Assembly: GCF_003058325.1 (NCBI RefSeq)
Contig: NZ_CP028843.1
Location: forward strand, 5,995,001-6,059,000
Length of the DNA: 64,000 bases
Origin: Methylobacterium currus
GTDB lineage: Bacteria > Pseudomonadota > Alphaproteobacteria > Rhizobiales > Beijerinckiaceae
Direction: 5' to 3'
This document shows, piece after piece, positions 27,337 through 37,206 of the stretch. The notes beneath the pieces were generated by a model. The model ran no database searches. It had not been told where the DNA came from and saw only the letters and a list, made by a program, of their open reading frames with translations. Within the stretch, counting starts at the first letter, position 1. Each line of letters starts with the position of its first letter. The position numbers and the translations under genes are program-made.

Positions 27337-27987
27337 TCAGACCGGGAGCGGGTGGCTGATCAGCACGACGGCGCGCCGGACATGCTCGCCGCTCTCGATC
27401 TCCCGGGTGATGAACTGCGCCACGTCCGCCCGGGCGATCAGCCCATTCTTCCAGGAGGACGGCCGGTCGAGCACCTGGTAGCGCCCGGTCGCAGGCCCGC
27501 CGGTGAGCACGCCGGGGCGGACGAAGGTCCAGTCGAGGGTGCTGCGGCGGATGCGCATTTCCTGCGCATCCTTGTCGTCATAGGCACGGCCGAAGACGAG
27601 GCGGAACGGCAGCCGTTGCAGCGGACCGATCGCCGAGCGGCTGTCGCCGGTGCCGAAGCCGGTCACCGCCACCAGCCGGCGCACGCCCGCCGCCTCCATC
27701 GCCGGAACCAGCACGTTGGTGGCGTCCGAGAAGAGCCGCACCGTCCCGAACAGGTCGCGGAACGGCACGCCGAGGGCCTGCACCACGGCATCGATCCCGT
27801 CGAGCGCCCCGGCGATGTCGGGAGCCGACAGGGCGTCGCCGGGAAACCGTTCGAGATTCGGGTCTGACAGCGCGATCTTGCCCGCCGAGCGGGCGAAGGC
27901 CCGCACCCGATGCCCCGCGGCAAGCGCGGCCTTGACGGTCTCCAGGCCGATGCCCTGGCTGGCGCCGATGACGAGGAGATGAGCCAT
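27337..27987 (-). CDS. NAD(P)-binding SDR-like (atypical, NmrA/SDR_a5) protein
   Basis: The 216-residue protein begins HLLVIGASQGIGLETVKAALAAGHRVRAFARS, a Rossmann GxSxGIG motif. It then has GIDAVVQALG and LVAVTGFGTGDSRSAIGP, LDWTFVRPGVLTGGPATGRY, as in the NAD(P)H-binding family related to human HTATIP2. There is no complete Tyr-x3-Lys. It is co-directional with the SOUL gene downstream (4-bp gap), so they are probably co-transcribed; a functional link is not known. Confidence 0.87.
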   Translation of the reverse strand: MAHLLVIGASQGIGLETVKAALAAGHRVRAFARSAGKIALSDPNLERFPGDALSAPDIAGALDGIDAVVQALGVPFRDLFGTVRLFSDATNVLVPAMEAAGVRRLVAVTGFGTGDSRSAIGPLQRLPFRLVFGRAYDDKDAQEMRIRRSTLDWTFVRPGVLTGGPATGRYQVLDRPSSWKNGLIARADVAQFITREIESGEHVRRAVVLISHPLPV

Positions 27988-28152
27988 GGATGCGTCCTGG
28001 GTCAGCGTAAGGAGGCGGTCGACCCTAGGAAGCGTTCGGGCGTGCGATGGTTGCTGGCGCCAGGGCAGATTTCGGGGGTTGCGATGATGTGCCCGGGAAG
28101 AGGGCGGCCAGACGCTACGGCCATCGGGATCGGAGTGACGCGCCTGAAACGA

Positions 28153-28178
28153 CCTGCCCGGCCCTCCGGCCGGGCAGG
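28153..28178 (-). terminator. Hairpin terminator of phoH
   Basis: Perfect 11-bp arms CCTGCCCGGCC / GGCCGGGCAGG with a 4-nt loop, 10 bp beyond the phoH stop on the leftward strand. Confidence 0.75.
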
Positions 28179-28188
28179 CGTCGCGATC

Positions 28189-28905
28189 TCAGACCCGCGC
28201 CTCCTCGAAGGCCCGTACCCATTCGGCGCAGATCCCTGAGCGCACGATGTCGTCCAGGCCGAACTCGACGATCGGGATCGGCATCATCCGGCTCTTGACC
28301 AGATGGATCACGGTGCGCAGGCCCGAGGTCTCGCGCAGGTCGGTCTGGGACACGTCGCCGTTGATGATGACCTGGGTGTCGTCGCCGATCCGGGTCAGGA
28401 ACATCTTGATCTCGGCCGGGGTGGTGTTCTGGGCCTCGTCGAGGATCACCAGGCAGTTCTTGAAGGTGCGTCCGCGCATCACCTCGAAGGGGACGACCTC
28501 GATCTCGCGGGCCTTGACGGCGATCTCGAAGGCGCCGTCGCCCATGCGCTCCTTCATGGTCTCGGTGAGGGGGGCGACCCAGGGCGCGATCTTCTCCTCG
28601 AGGCTGCCGGGGAAGAAGCCGAGGGATCGGCCGGAGGGCACGTTCGGCCGGGTGATCACCACCTTGGCGACGCGGCGCTGGCGCAGCAGGTCTGCGGCGC
28701 GGGTTCCGGCGATGTAGGTCTTGCCGGTGCCGGCGGGGCCGAGAACGATGACTTGCGGGTGGGACCCGAGGGCTTCCAGATACTCGGCCTGGCGGGCCGT
28801 CATCGGCTGGATCGGTGGCGGGTTGCGCTCTTCCTCGAAGCGAGTGCGGTGCACCCGGATCGGGCGGTCATCAACCAGTTCAAGTCGTGCGCGTCGTCTC
28901 TTCAC
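28189..28905 (-). CDS. phoH: PhoH family P-loop ATPase
   Basis: The 238-residue product has VIVLGPAGTGKTYIAGTRAADLL (Walker A GPAGTGKT), KVVITRPNVPSGRSLGFFPG, CLVILDEAQNTTPAEIKMFLTRIG (Walker B DEAQN) and GDVSQTDL. PhoH proteins are SF1-like ATPases linked to RNA processing and stress. It carries a short basic N-terminal extension (MKRRRARLELVDDRPIRV). The start may shift by a few codons. It is monocistronic with a clear terminator. Confidence 0.93.
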   Translation of the reverse strand: MKRRRARLELVDDRPIRVHRTRFEEERNPPPIQPMTARQAEYLEALGSHPQVIVLGPAGTGKTYIAGTRAADLLRQRRVAKVVITRPNVPSGRSLGFFPGSLEEKIAPWVAPLTETMKERMGDGAFEIAVKAREIEVVPFEVMRGRTFKNCLVILDEAQNTTPAEIKMFLTRIGDDTQVIINGDVSQTDLRETSGLRTVIHLVKSRMMPIPIVEFGLDDIVRSGICAEWVRAFEEARV

Positions 28906-29337
28906 GGATCAACACTCCCACTGGACTTGCGGTGCCGATTATCGTGTGCCCTCTCGTGTCCCAGATCTCCTTTGGTCTTGTGACGACTCAAAGCCTCATC
29001 GGCCGCAACGGTTCCGGTCGGGGTTGACGCAGGCGGTGGACAAGTCCGCCTGTTTCATCCGACAGGGTAAGCAGCCGATGATGAACGAGCAATTGTCGCG
29101 CCGCACCATGCCCCTGCGAAACCGGAGGGGCATCGTACGGAGCGACGAATTGTGATGAAAACCACACAGAGGTGGAGTGAGCCGACGCTGGAGGATGGGC
29201 GGCGTCGGCGCGGACCGTGAGGACCGGCTGGCCGGATGAGCTCGCCACCTGATCGCCGCTCCCGGTTGGCCCGCATACGGGAGCGAGGTCCCGCAGACGG
29301 AACGTAGATCCCGCAGACGGGCGCCCGCGGGACCGCT
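28906..29337. other. 432-bp gap with no gene seen
   Basis: Short frames in all registers look random. CCCGCAGACGG occurs twice near 29290-29320, once after GGT and once after GAT. It presumably holds the phoH promoter and the end of the helicase transcript. No RNA gene was recognised. Confidence 0.5.
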
Positions 29338-31680
29338 TCAGCCCGGCTGGACGAAGCTGTCGAGGACCATCTTCCGGCCGGCCTTGTCGAAGTCAACGGT
29401 GAGCTTGTTGCCGTCGACGGCCGCCACCGAGCCCGGTCCGAATTTGGTGTGGAAGATGCGTGCGCCGGGCTCGAAGGCCGACGGCGTGCCGGTGGATTTG
29501 GCCACCAGCGTGCCCTCGATCTGCTGCGGCCCGCGCCGGCCGGGCGCCGCACTGCGCCCGCCCCCGCCGAACCGGTCCTGGGCGGCGGCCTGGGCCTGAG
29601 CCCGCTGCCAGCCCGGGGTGGAGTAGGACGAGCCGAAGGCCGGCGCCTGCCGGTCGAACCGCGACGGGCCCTGCGAGAAGCTCGCGGGCGCGTCGAGCAC
29701 CGCGACGCTGGCCTCGGGCAGCTCGTCGATGAATCGGCTCGGCACGGTCGAGGACCACAGGCCGTGGATGCGCCGGTTGACCGCGAAGGAGATCTTGGCC
29801 CGCTTGCGCGCCCGGGTCAGGCCGACATGGGCGAGGCGCCGCTCCTCCTCCAGCCCCGCCCGACCGCTCTCGTCGAGGGCGCGCTGGTTCGGAAAAAGGC
29901 CGTTCTCCCAGCCGGGAAGAAAGACGGTGTCGAACTCGAGGCCCTTCGCCGCGTGGAGCGTCATCAGGCTCACCCGGTCGCCGCCCTCGGCCTCGTTGGC
30001 ATCCATGACCAAAGAGACGTGTTCGAGGAAGCCGGCGAGGTCCGGGAACTCCTCCATCGAGCGCACCAGCTCCTTCAGGTTCTCCAGCCGGCCGGCGGCG
30101 TCGGCGGTGCGCTCCTTCTGCCACATCTCGGTGTAGCCGGATTCCTCCAGGATCGTCTGCGCCACCTCGGTGTGCGGCTGGTCCTCCAGGAGCTTGGCCC
30201 AGCGGGAAAAGCTCTGGCACAGGGCGCGCAGGGTCGAGCGGGGCTTGGGCTTCAGCTCCTCGGTCTCGCTCATCATGCGGGCGGCCTGGAGCAGCGGCAC
30301 CTTGGCGCGCCGCGCCAGGCCGTGCAGCGCCTGGAGCGTCGCGTCGCCCAAGCCCCGCTTCGGCGTGTTGAAGATCCGCTCGAAGGCGAGGTCGTCAGAG
30401 CCGTTGGCGACGATGCGCAGGTAGGCCAGGGCGTCGCGGATCTCGGCCCGCTCGTAGAAGCGCGGGCCGCCGACCACCCGGTAGGGCAGGCCGAGCTGGA
30501 CGAAGCGGTCCTCGACCTCGCGCATCTGCGCCGAGATGCGCACCAGCACGGCGATCTCCGACAGCGCGTGGCCCTTGGCCTGCAGGCTCTCGATCTCCTC
30601 GCAGACGAGGCGCGCCTCCTCCTCCGAATCCCAGGCGCCGGTGACCGTGACCTTCTCGCCCTCCGGGCTGTCGGTGCGCAGGGTCTTGCCGAGGCGGCCC
30701 TCGTTATGGGCGATCAGCACCGAGGCGGCGGCCAGAATGTGGCCGGTCGAGCGGTAGTTGTTCTCCAGCCGCACCACCAGCGCGCCGGGGAAGTCGTGCT
30801 CGAAGCGCAGGATGTTGTCGACCTCGGCACCGCGCCAGCCATAGATCGACTGGTCGTCGTCGCCGACGCAGGCGACGTTGCGGTGGCCCTGCGCCAGCAG
30901 GCGCAGCCAGAGATACTGGGCGACGTTGGTGTCCTGATACTCGTCGACCAGGATGTAGCGGAACCGCTGCTGGTAATTGGTCAGCACATCCGGGTTCTCG
31001 CGCCACAGCCGAAGGCAGAGCAGCAGCAGGTCGCCGAAATCGACCGCGTTCAGTGCCCGCAAGCGCTCCTGATAGGCGGCGTAGAGCGTTCCGCCCTTGC
31101 CGAAGCCGAAGGCGCCGGCCTCGCCCGCCGGCACCTGCTCGGGGCCGAGGCCGCGGTTCTTCCAGCCGTCGATCGTGCCGGCGAGGCTGCGGGCGGGCCA
31201 GCGCTTCTCGTCGAGGTCGGCGGCGGCGATCACCTGCTTCAGCAGCCGGAGCTGGTCGTCGGTGCCGAGGATCGTGAAGTCGGAGCGCAGGCCCACCAGC
31301 TCGGCGTGGCGGCGCAGGATCTTGGTGCCGATGGCGTGGAAGGTGCCGAGCCACGGCATCCCCTCCCCGGCCGGGCCGATGAGGGCGCCGATGCGCTCCT
31401 TCATCTCCCGGGCGGCCTTGTTGGTGAAGGTCACCGCCAGGATGTCGAAGGGCCGGGCGCGGCCGGTGGCGATCAGGTGGGCGATGCGGGTGGTGAGCAC
31501 CCGGGTCTTGCCGGTCCCGGCGCCGGCGAGCACCAGCACCGGCCCTTCCGTCGCCTCGACGGCGCGGCGCTGCTCGGGGTTGAGCCCCGTGAGATAGGGC
31601 GCGTCCTGGGGCACCACCGCAGCGCGGGCGCGGGCGGAGATCGAGGTGGGGGCGGTCCCGGCCGGGAAGTCGCGAGTCAT
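29338..31680 (-). CDS. UvrD/PcrA-type SF1 DNA helicase
   Basis: The start is ATG 31680 (MTRDFPAGTAP), as the open frame further upstream crosses a tandem repeat and the divergent small gene. The 780-residue protein has all SF1A motifs in order: LAGAGTGKT, VTFTNKAAREM, ILVDEYQDTN, GDDDQSIYGWRGA, LENNYRST, VSLMTLHAAKGLEFDTVFLPGWE and VGLTRARK. The C-terminal ~150 residues form a flexible linker plus a PcrA/UvrD C-terminal domain (FEPGARIFHTKFGPGSVAAV). It unwinds DNA 3' to 5' in repair and recombination. A fully intact gene. Confidence 0.95.
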   Translation of the reverse strand: MTRDFPAGTAPTSISARARAAVVPQDAPYLTGLNPEQRRAVEATEGPVLVLAGAGTGKTRVLTTRIAHLIATGRARPFDILAVTFTNKAAREMKERIGALIGPAGEGMPWLGTFHAIGTKILRRHAELVGLRSDFTILGTDDQLRLLKQVIAAADLDEKRWPARSLAGTIDGWKNRGLGPEQVPAGEAGAFGFGKGGTLYAAYQERLRALNAVDFGDLLLLCLRLWRENPDVLTNYQQRFRYILVDEYQDTNVAQYLWLRLLAQGHRNVACVGDDDQSIYGWRGAEVDNILRFEHDFPGALVVRLENNYRSTGHILAAASVLIAHNEGRLGKTLRTDSPEGEKVTVTGAWDSEEEARLVCEEIESLQAKGHALSEIAVLVRISAQMREVEDRFVQLGLPYRVVGGPRFYERAEIRDALAYLRIVANGSDDLAFERIFNTPKRGLGDATLQALHGLARRAKVPLLQAARMMSETEELKPKPRSTLRALCQSFSRWAKLLEDQPHTEVAQTILEESGYTEMWQKERTADAAGRLENLKELVRSMEEFPDLAGFLEHVSLVMDANEAEGGDRVSLMTLHAAKGLEFDTVFLPGWENGLFPNQRALDESGRAGLEEERRLAHVGLTRARKRAKISFAVNRRIHGLWSSTVPSRFIDELPEASVAVLDAPASFSQGPSRFDRQAPAFGSSYSTPGWQRAQAQAAAQDRFGGGGRSAAPGRRGPQQIEGTLVAKSTGTPSAFEPGARIFHTKFGPGSVAAVDGNKLTVDFDKAGRKMVLDSFVQPG

Positions 31681-31747
31681 GCCCGCATCACTGGACCAAA
31701 ACGCGAACGGCGTCGAGAGCGGTGGGCGCATCCCTCTTTCGCCGAGC

Positions 31748-31786
31748 ACCGCACCCTTGTACCGCACCCTTGTACCGCACCCTCGC
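31748..31786. repeat. Three 13-bp tandem repeats upstream of the helicase gene
   Basis: The unit ACCGCACCCTTGT occurs twice exactly (31748-31760, 31761-31773) and a third time with two changes (31774-31786). It lies between the divergent helicase and small secreted-protein genes, where a variable number of repeats could alter promoter spacing. Confidence 0.8.
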
Positions 31787-31854
31787 ACCGGAACCTTGCA
31801 GGAACCTCGGCGTCGTCCCTCACGGACAGGCCATCGGTTTTCGAAAGGTATCCC

Positions 31855-32103
31855 ATGCGCGCCCACAGCCTCCTGATCCTGGCGCTCGTCGCCATGCCGT
31901 TCCCGGCGCTGGCGCAGAATCAGGTTCCCGCCAACCGCTCCCAGCAATCCGTCGAGGGGATCAACCGCTCGATCGAATCGCGGGCCGAGTCACGCAGCAT
32001 CCAGCAGCAGAACCGGTTCGAGACCAACCAGCTTCAGGGCCAGATCCAGCGCCAGCAGAGCCTGCCGCCGCCGCCGGCGCCGATCATCGTGCCGGGTCGC
32101 TGA
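31855..32103 (+). CDS. Small secreted Gln-rich protein
   Basis: The 82-residue product begins MRAHSLLILALVAMPFPALAQ, a signal peptide with an ALA-Q cleavage site. The mature ~60 residues are rich in Gln, Ser, Arg and Asn with an alternating pattern (SIQQQNRFETNQLQGQIQRQQ) and end in a Pro-rich PPPPAPIIVPGR tail. It looks like a short extended or helical periplasmic protein. No family was recognised. It is divergent from the helicase gene and followed by hairpin-rich DNA (GGGTC/GACCC repeats at 32094-32126). Confidence 0.65.
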   Translation: MRAHSLLILALVAMPFPALAQNQVPANRSQQSVEGINRSIESRAESRSIQQQNRFETNQLQGQIQRQQSLPPPPAPIIVPGR

Positions 32104-32125
32104 CCCGTCACGGGTCGCCGACCCG

Positions 32126-32689
32126 TCAGTGCCTCACCCGGGCGCCGGCAGCCGCGAAGGCCATGGTGTCCGGCCGGGCATGGCCGCGGGCCGGGACGCC
32201 GATCACCCGGCCGAGATCGTCGGGCCGCGGCAGCCGGGCATGCGAGCCGAGCATGACCGAGAGATTGGCCTGGATGTCCTCCGGGAACGGCGCCACGCGC
32301 CGCGTCGCCGGATCGACGTGGAGGGACAGGTTCTCGGAGGTGGCGGCGACCCAGCCCTCGGTGGCGTGGCGGATCTCGGAGTAGAAGTGGATCCGCTTCT
32401 CGTCGAAGGCGATGAGCTGCAGCGTCACCCGCACGGGATCGTCCAGGATCAGCTCGCGGCGGTAGCGCACATGGACCTCGGCCGCGAAGGTCGTGCCGCG
32501 ACCGGTCTCCATGTAGTCGGGCCCGAGGCCGACGACGCCGAACGCCTCGTCCACCGCCCGGTCGAACAGGACGTGGTAATACGCCATGTTCAGGTGGCCG
32601 TTGTAATCGATCCAGCCCGGCTCGATCGCCATCGTGGACGACACGAACGGCGCGAAGAAGAAGACCGAGGCGGGACGGTCGTCAGCCAT
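32126..32689 (-). CDS. Hotdog-fold thioesterase
   Basis: The start is ATG 32689 (MADDRPASVFFFAPF); a longer frame to 32812 is probably non-coding. The 187-residue protein has GWIDYNGHLNMAYYHVLFDRA, the DYNGHLN motif of the 4-hydroxybenzoyl-CoA thioesterase group, and YRRELILDDPVRVTLQLIAFDEKRIHFYSEI. It probably hydrolyses an acyl-CoA. Relatives are often found fused to or near carnitine dehydrogenase; here it is alone between the small secreted-protein gene and the divergent flavoprotein gene. Confidence 0.85.
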   Translation of the reverse strand: MADDRPASVFFFAPFVSSTMAIEPGWIDYNGHLNMAYYHVLFDRAVDEAFGVVGLGPDYMETGRGTTFAAEVHVRYRRELILDDPVRVTLQLIAFDEKRIHFYSEIRHATEGWVAATSENLSLHVDPATRRVAPFPEDIQANLSVMLGSHARLPRPDDLGRVIGVPARGHARPDTMAFAAAGARVRH

Positions 32690-32919
32690 TGTGGGGCTCC
32701 CGGTGAGCGCAGGCGGGATGACAAGGGCGCCCTGGGACGTACCACGCTTGGGTGAGGGATGCATCCCCGGATGCCTTGCACCTTGGGGCAAGGTGCCAGC
32801 CACGGAGCGCACTTCTCCGTGACCGGGCCTCCGGATATGCCGGCCGGGACACGGCTGCTAGAGTGGCCGGCAAAAGGCCGGTCCCGTCCGGTCGCCAGAG
32901 AACGTCCGGGAGACCCGCC

Positions 32920-34338
32920 ATGAACGCCCCGAGCCCCGCCCCGTCGCGCGAGCGCCCTGGTCCCGAGACCGTGGACGCCGTCATCCGCGAGCTGACCGCG
33001 CAGTTCGGCAACCGCGTCGTCACCTCGCAGGCGGTGCGCGAGCAGCATGCCAGCACCCTGACCTGGGTCGCCAACCAGCCGCCGGACGCGGTGGTCTATG
33101 CCCAGAGCACCGAGGACGTGCAGGCGATCGTGCGTGTCTGCGCCGCCCACAAGATGCCGGTCGTCGCCTTCGGCACCGGCACCTCGCTCGAGGGCCACGT
33201 CAACGCGCCGTTCGGCGGCATCTCGATCGACATGAGCGGGATGAACAAGGTGCTGGCGGTCCACGCCGAGGACCTCGACTGCGTGGTCCAGCCCGGCGTG
33301 ACCCGCAAGGCGGTGAACGAGCACCTGCGCGACCAGGGCCTGTTCTTCCCGATCGATCCGGGCGCCGACGCCTCGCTGGGCGGCATGGCGGCGACCCGGG
33401 CGTCCGGCACCAACGCGGTGCGCTACGGCACGATGAAGGACAACGTCCTGTCGCTCACGGCCGTGATGCCGAACGGCGACATCGTTCGCACCAGCCCGCG
33501 GGCGCGCAAGACCTCGGCCGGCTACGACCTCACCCGGCTGCTCGTCGGCTCGGAGGGCACCTTCGGCATCATCACCGAATTGACCCTCAAGCTCGCCGGC
33601 ATCCCGGAGGCGATCTCCGCCGGCGTCTGCCCCTTCCCGAGCATCAAGGCGGCCTGCGACGCCGTCATCGTGACGATCCAGTCCGGCCTGCCGGTGGCGC
33701 GGATCGAGCTCCTCGACGAGGTCCAGGTCGCGGCCTGCAACGCCTACTCGAAGCTGACCCTGCCGGAGACCCCCCTGCTCCTGGTCGAGTTCCACGGCAC
33801 CGACGCCAGCGTGCGCGAGCAGGCCGAGCGCTTCGGCGAGATCGCGGCGGAGTTCGAGGGCGGTCCCTACGAGTGGGCGACGAAGGCCGAAGACCGCACC
33901 CGGCTCTGGCAGGCGCGCCACGACGTCTACTGGGCGGCGGTCGGCATGCGGCCGGGGGCGCGGGTCATCGCCACCGACGTCTGCGTGCCGATCTCGCGGC
34001 TCGCGGAATGCGTCGACGCGACCAAGCGCGACATCGTCGAGAGCGGCATCACGGCGCCGATCGCCGGCCATGTCGGCGACGGCAACTTCCACACCTCGCC
34101 GCTCGTGATGATGGACGATCCCGACGAGATCGCCCGGGTCACCGGCTTCATCGAGCGCCTGGTCGCCCGCGCCATCGCCATGGAGGGCACCTGCACCGGC
34201 GAGCACGGCATCGGCCAGAAGAAGATGCGCTTCATGGAGCTGGAGCACGGGCCGGAGGCGCTGAACCTGATGCGGACGCTGAAGCGGGCGATCGACCCGG
34301 ATAACATCATGAATCCGGGGAAGGTCGTGGCGGTGTAA
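32920..34338 (+). CDS. FAD-binding D-lactate/glycolate-type dehydrogenase
   Basis: The start is ATG 32920. The 472-residue protein has the vanillyl-alcohol-oxidase fold. FAD-binding segments are PVVAFGTGTSLEGHVNAPFGGISIDMSGMNKVL and FFPIDPGADASLGGMAATRASGTNAVRYGTMKDN, then RLLVGSEGTFGIITELTLKL. The C-terminus carries APIAGHVGDGNFH and CTGEHGIGQKKMRFM. This matches D-lactate dehydrogenase (cytochrome) Dld/GlcD enzymes that feed electrons to cytochrome c or the quinone pool. No iron-sulfur partner genes are adjacent. Confidence 0.92.
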   Translation: MNAPSPAPSRERPGPETVDAVIRELTAQFGNRVVTSQAVREQHASTLTWVANQPPDAVVYAQSTEDVQAIVRVCAAHKMPVVAFGTGTSLEGHVNAPFGGISIDMSGMNKVLAVHAEDLDCVVQPGVTRKAVNEHLRDQGLFFPIDPGADASLGGMAATRASGTNAVRYGTMKDNVLSLTAVMPNGDIVRTSPRARKTSAGYDLTRLLVGSEGTFGIITELTLKLAGIPEAISAGVCPFPSIKAACDAVIVTIQSGLPVARIELLDEVQVAACNAYSKLTLPETPLLLVEFHGTDASVREQAERFGEIAAEFEGGPYEWATKAEDRTRLWQARHDVYWAAVGMRPGARVIATDVCVPISRLAECVDATKRDIVESGITAPIAGHVGDGNFHTSPLVMMDDPDEIARVTGFIERLVARAIAMEGTCTGEHGIGQKKMRFMELEHGPEALNLMRTLKRAIDPDNIMNPGKVVAV

Positions 34339-34363
34339 GCGGCGCCGGATGGAGCCTGCGGAC

Positions 34364-34399
34364 CCCGCGGATGTCTGCGCCCAGGCCAGCATCCGCGGG
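34364..34399 (+). terminator. Hairpin after the flavoprotein gene
   Basis: Arms CCCGCGGATG / CATCCGCGGG with a 16-nt loop, 25 bp after the stop. The remaining DNA to 34829 shows no credible gene. Confidence 0.5.
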
Positions 34400-34829
34400 T
34401 GGGTTTCCCGTTCAGGCCGTTTCGCCTCCACGGATCCTCGCGGTTCGGGGCCGGTGCACCGAGACCAAGCGGGACCCCAGGCATGGCAGGCGGGGGCGTG
34501 TCCCTCGGAGTGGTGTGGCTGATCGGCAGCGAGAGATCCCGCCTGCGCGCCCTCCAAAGCGCTGGACCAGGCGGGATCCTTGCAGGGCCAAGCCTTGGGC
34601 GGTGACGGGTCAGGATCGGGTTGCGGGCACCATGGCTACGTGCCCCTGCCCTACGCCCTCGGCCGTTGTCCGGGACCAACGAGCACCGAACGTTTTTCGG
34701 GAGTCTATTCGGAACCCCGTGCACCAGTTAGAAATGCTGGTGCCTTTCGTTCCCCTTCCGTTGCTTTGTCAGAAAGCGACAAAGAGCGATCGCCAAGATA
34801 CCGATCCGTTGATTTGGATTGGTTTGGAG

Positions 34830-34874
34830 TGGCGACCCCGGTAGGGCTCGAACCTACGACCTGCCGCTTAGAAG
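34830..34874 (-). other. Prophage attachment junction: 3' half of a tRNA-Arg(TCT) gene
   Basis: On the leftward strand this reads CTTCTAAGCGGC, then the T-arm GTAGGTTCGAGCCCTAC, then CGGGGTCG and CCA. These are the anticodon loop (TCT), 3' anticodon stem, variable loop, T-arm and acceptor 3' strand of tRNA-Arg. The 5' anticodon stem that should pair with GCGGC is missing: the next bases (GCAATG on that strand) do not fit. The tRNA thus breaks at the anticodon loop, a known crossover site of tyrosine integrases. The integrase gene ends 22 bp further. No intact copy was found elsewhere in the window. Confidence 0.8.
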
Positions 34875-35977
34875 CATTGCGCTCTGTGGTCAGATCTATG
34901 CTGTAACATCAAGCACTTGTCCCTTGGTCGTCTTTTTTGTTCGGGAAGCTGTTCGGGACTTTGTGCGACGGGCGGCATCGTCGGCGGCCGTCTCGACCAT
35001 GGCCTGCCGGAGGTCGTCGAGATCTGCGTGCGCGTATTTCTCGGTCACGCTCAACGCCGAGTGGTTGAGCAGCTTCTGCACCAGCTTGAGGTTCCCGGTT
35101 GCCCGGAGCGTGCGTGTCGCGCTCGTGTGGCGCAGGTCGTGCAGCCGAAAGTCGGCGATGCCGGCCTTTGCGAACGAGCGCCGCAGGGCGGTGGACAGGC
35201 CGTTGTAGGTGATCGGGTAGCGCTGGCCGCGCACGAACTTCCGGCCCGATGTGGCGCACTTCCTGGTCCGGCGACAGAGATAGGTGAACACCGCTGTCTC
35301 GTGCTGATCCCGGAGAGGCCAGAGCAGCGCGTAGAGTTCTGGCGTGATCGGGATGATGTGCGGCTTGTCGCCCTTGCCCATGACGCGGATGACCTCCGCC
35401 TCGAAATCCACCTGGCGCCATGTGAGGCTGGCGACCTCTCGCCGGCGCACGCCGGTGATCTGCGCGAACAGCCGCGGCGCGCGATAGTCGTCCCGCTCCG
35501 CGTCCTCCAGGCGGGCCTCCTCCTCGTAGTGCAACTCGCGCACACGCTCTCGAGGCTCGGGCAGGCGGTGCTCAGTCCAGTTCGGCTCGTCGGGCAGCGC
35601 CACCTTCCACACCTTGCGGGCCCGGGTGAGCACCCGGCGCAGCAGCTCGGGTACGGACCGGTTGACCTGGCCGTTCGAAACCCGGCCGAGTGGCGCCAGC
35701 GCCTTGCCGGGGCGCTTCTTCCTGGCCGCGTTCACCTTCTCGTCGGCGCGACGGCGCGCCACCAGGCGAGCCACAAGGTCATCGGTGATGTCGGTCAGGA
35801 GGGTGTCCGGCCCGATCCATTCGACCAGGCGAGCCATGTTGCGCTCGGTCTCCCGTGCGGTGGCCGTGTGATCGCCGATCTCGGCGCAGTACCGGCCGGC
35901 TGCCACGTCGAAGGTCATCGGGCCCTTTGAACTGCTCCGGGTTTTTCGGAGGCTCCAACTTCTGAGAGGATGGAGCC

Positions 35978-36304
35978 ATGACGAAACGAACAGCCCCGTT
36001 TTCCCCTGAGGTGCGTGAACGTGCCGTGCGGATGGTGCGCGAGCACGAGGGCGAGCACGGCTCGCAGTGGTCGGCAATCCAGTCGATTGCCGCCAAGATC
36101 GGCTGCTCGGGCGAGACGCTGAGGAACTGGGTGCGCCAGTCCGAGCGGGATCAGGGCGTGCGACCCGGGCAGACGACGGACGAGCGCGAGCGGATCAAGG
36201 CGCTGGAGCGAGAGAACCGCGAGCTGCGCCAGGCCAACGAGATCCTGCGCAAAGCGTCGGCGTATTTCGCCATGGCGGAGCTCGACCGCCGGTCACGGCC
36301 ATGA
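35978..36304 (+). CDS. IS3-family OrfA (copy 1)
   Basis: 108 residues. The N-terminus is a helix-turn-helix ([48 protein letters not shown]) that binds the inverted repeats, followed by a leucine-zipper-like coil ([19 protein letters not shown]). It overlaps OrfB (ATGA at 36301-36304). A -1 frameshift near the AAAG at ~36251 would give the OrfAB transposase. Confidence 0.9.
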   Translation: MTKRTAPFSPEVRERAVRMVREHEGEHGSQWSAIQSIAAKIGCSGETLRNWVRQSERDQGVRPGQTTDERERIKALERENRELRQANEILRKASAYFAMAELDRRSRP

Positions 36305-37206
36305 TCAGCTTCATCGACGATCACCGGGAGGTCTACGGGGTCGAGCCGATCTGCAGGGTGCTGCCGATCGCCCCGTCGACCTACTACCTGCATGCGGCCC
36401 GACGTGCCGATCCCGAGAAGCAGCCGGTTCGTGCGCGCAGCGACGCCGCGTTGATGATCGAGATCCAGCGCGTGTTCGAGGCCAACTTCTGCGTCTACGG
36501 CGTGAGGAAGGTCTGGCGGCAACTGGCCCGGGAGGGGATCGTGACCGCGCGATGCACGGTGGCGCGGCTGATGCGCCGATTGGGCTTGGCGGGGGTGGTG
36601 CGTGGCAGGACCGTACGCACCACGATCCCCGACCCGGCCGCTGCCTGCGCTCTCGACCGCGTCAACCGCCACTTCAAGGCTCCCCGGCCGAATGCCTTGT
36701 GGGTCAGCGACTTCACCTACGTGCCGACGTGGTCGGGCTTCGTCTATGTGGCCTTCGTCATCGATGTGTTCGCCCGGCGCATCGTCGGTTGGCGGGCCTC
36801 ACGCAGCGCTCACGCGTGCTTCGTCCTGGATGCTCTGGAACAGGCGCTGCACGAGCGTCGCCCTGGTCAGGGCAGCGGGCTGGTGCATCACTCGGACCGC
36901 GGCTCGCAATACTTGGCTCTACGCTATACCGAGCGCCTGGCTGGAGCAGGCATCGAGCCGTCGGTCGGCAGCGTCGGCGACAGCTACGACAATGCCTTGG
37001 CGGAGACGATCAACGGCCTGTTCAAGGCAGAGGTCATCCACCGACGCGGACCCTGGCGCTCCTTCGAGGCCGTCGAGTACGCCACCCTGGAGTGGGTCGA
37101 CTGGTACAACCACCGTCGCCTCCTCGCGCCAATCGGCAACGTCCCTCCCGCCGAGGCCGAAGCGCGCTACTATGCTCACGTCGGCGACCAGGCCTCGGCC
37201 GCCTGA
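36301..37206 (+). CDS. IS3-family transposase OrfB (copy 1)
   Basis: 301 residues from ATG 36301; the open frame extends upstream, as needed for fusion to OrfA by frameshifting. It has an integrase core with the DDE triad: Asp in [11 protein letters not shown], Asp in HHSDRGSQY, and Glu in [17 protein letters not shown]. The HTH-like [16 protein letters not shown] precedes it. This is complete and looks active. Confidence 0.93.
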   Translation: MISFIDDHREVYGVEPICRVLPIAPSTYYLHAARRADPEKQPVRARSDAALMIEIQRVFEANFCVYGVRKVWRQLAREGIVTARCTVARLMRRLGLAGVVRGRTVRTTIPDPAAACALDRVNRHFKAPRPNALWVSDFTYVPTWSGFVYVAFVIDVFARRIVGWRASRSAHACFVLDALEQALHERRPGQGSGLVHHSDRGSQYLALRYTERLAGAGIEPSVGSVGDSYDNALAETINGLFKAEVIHRRGPWRSFEAVEYATLEWVDWYNHRRLLAPIGNVPPAEAEARYYAHVGDQASAA

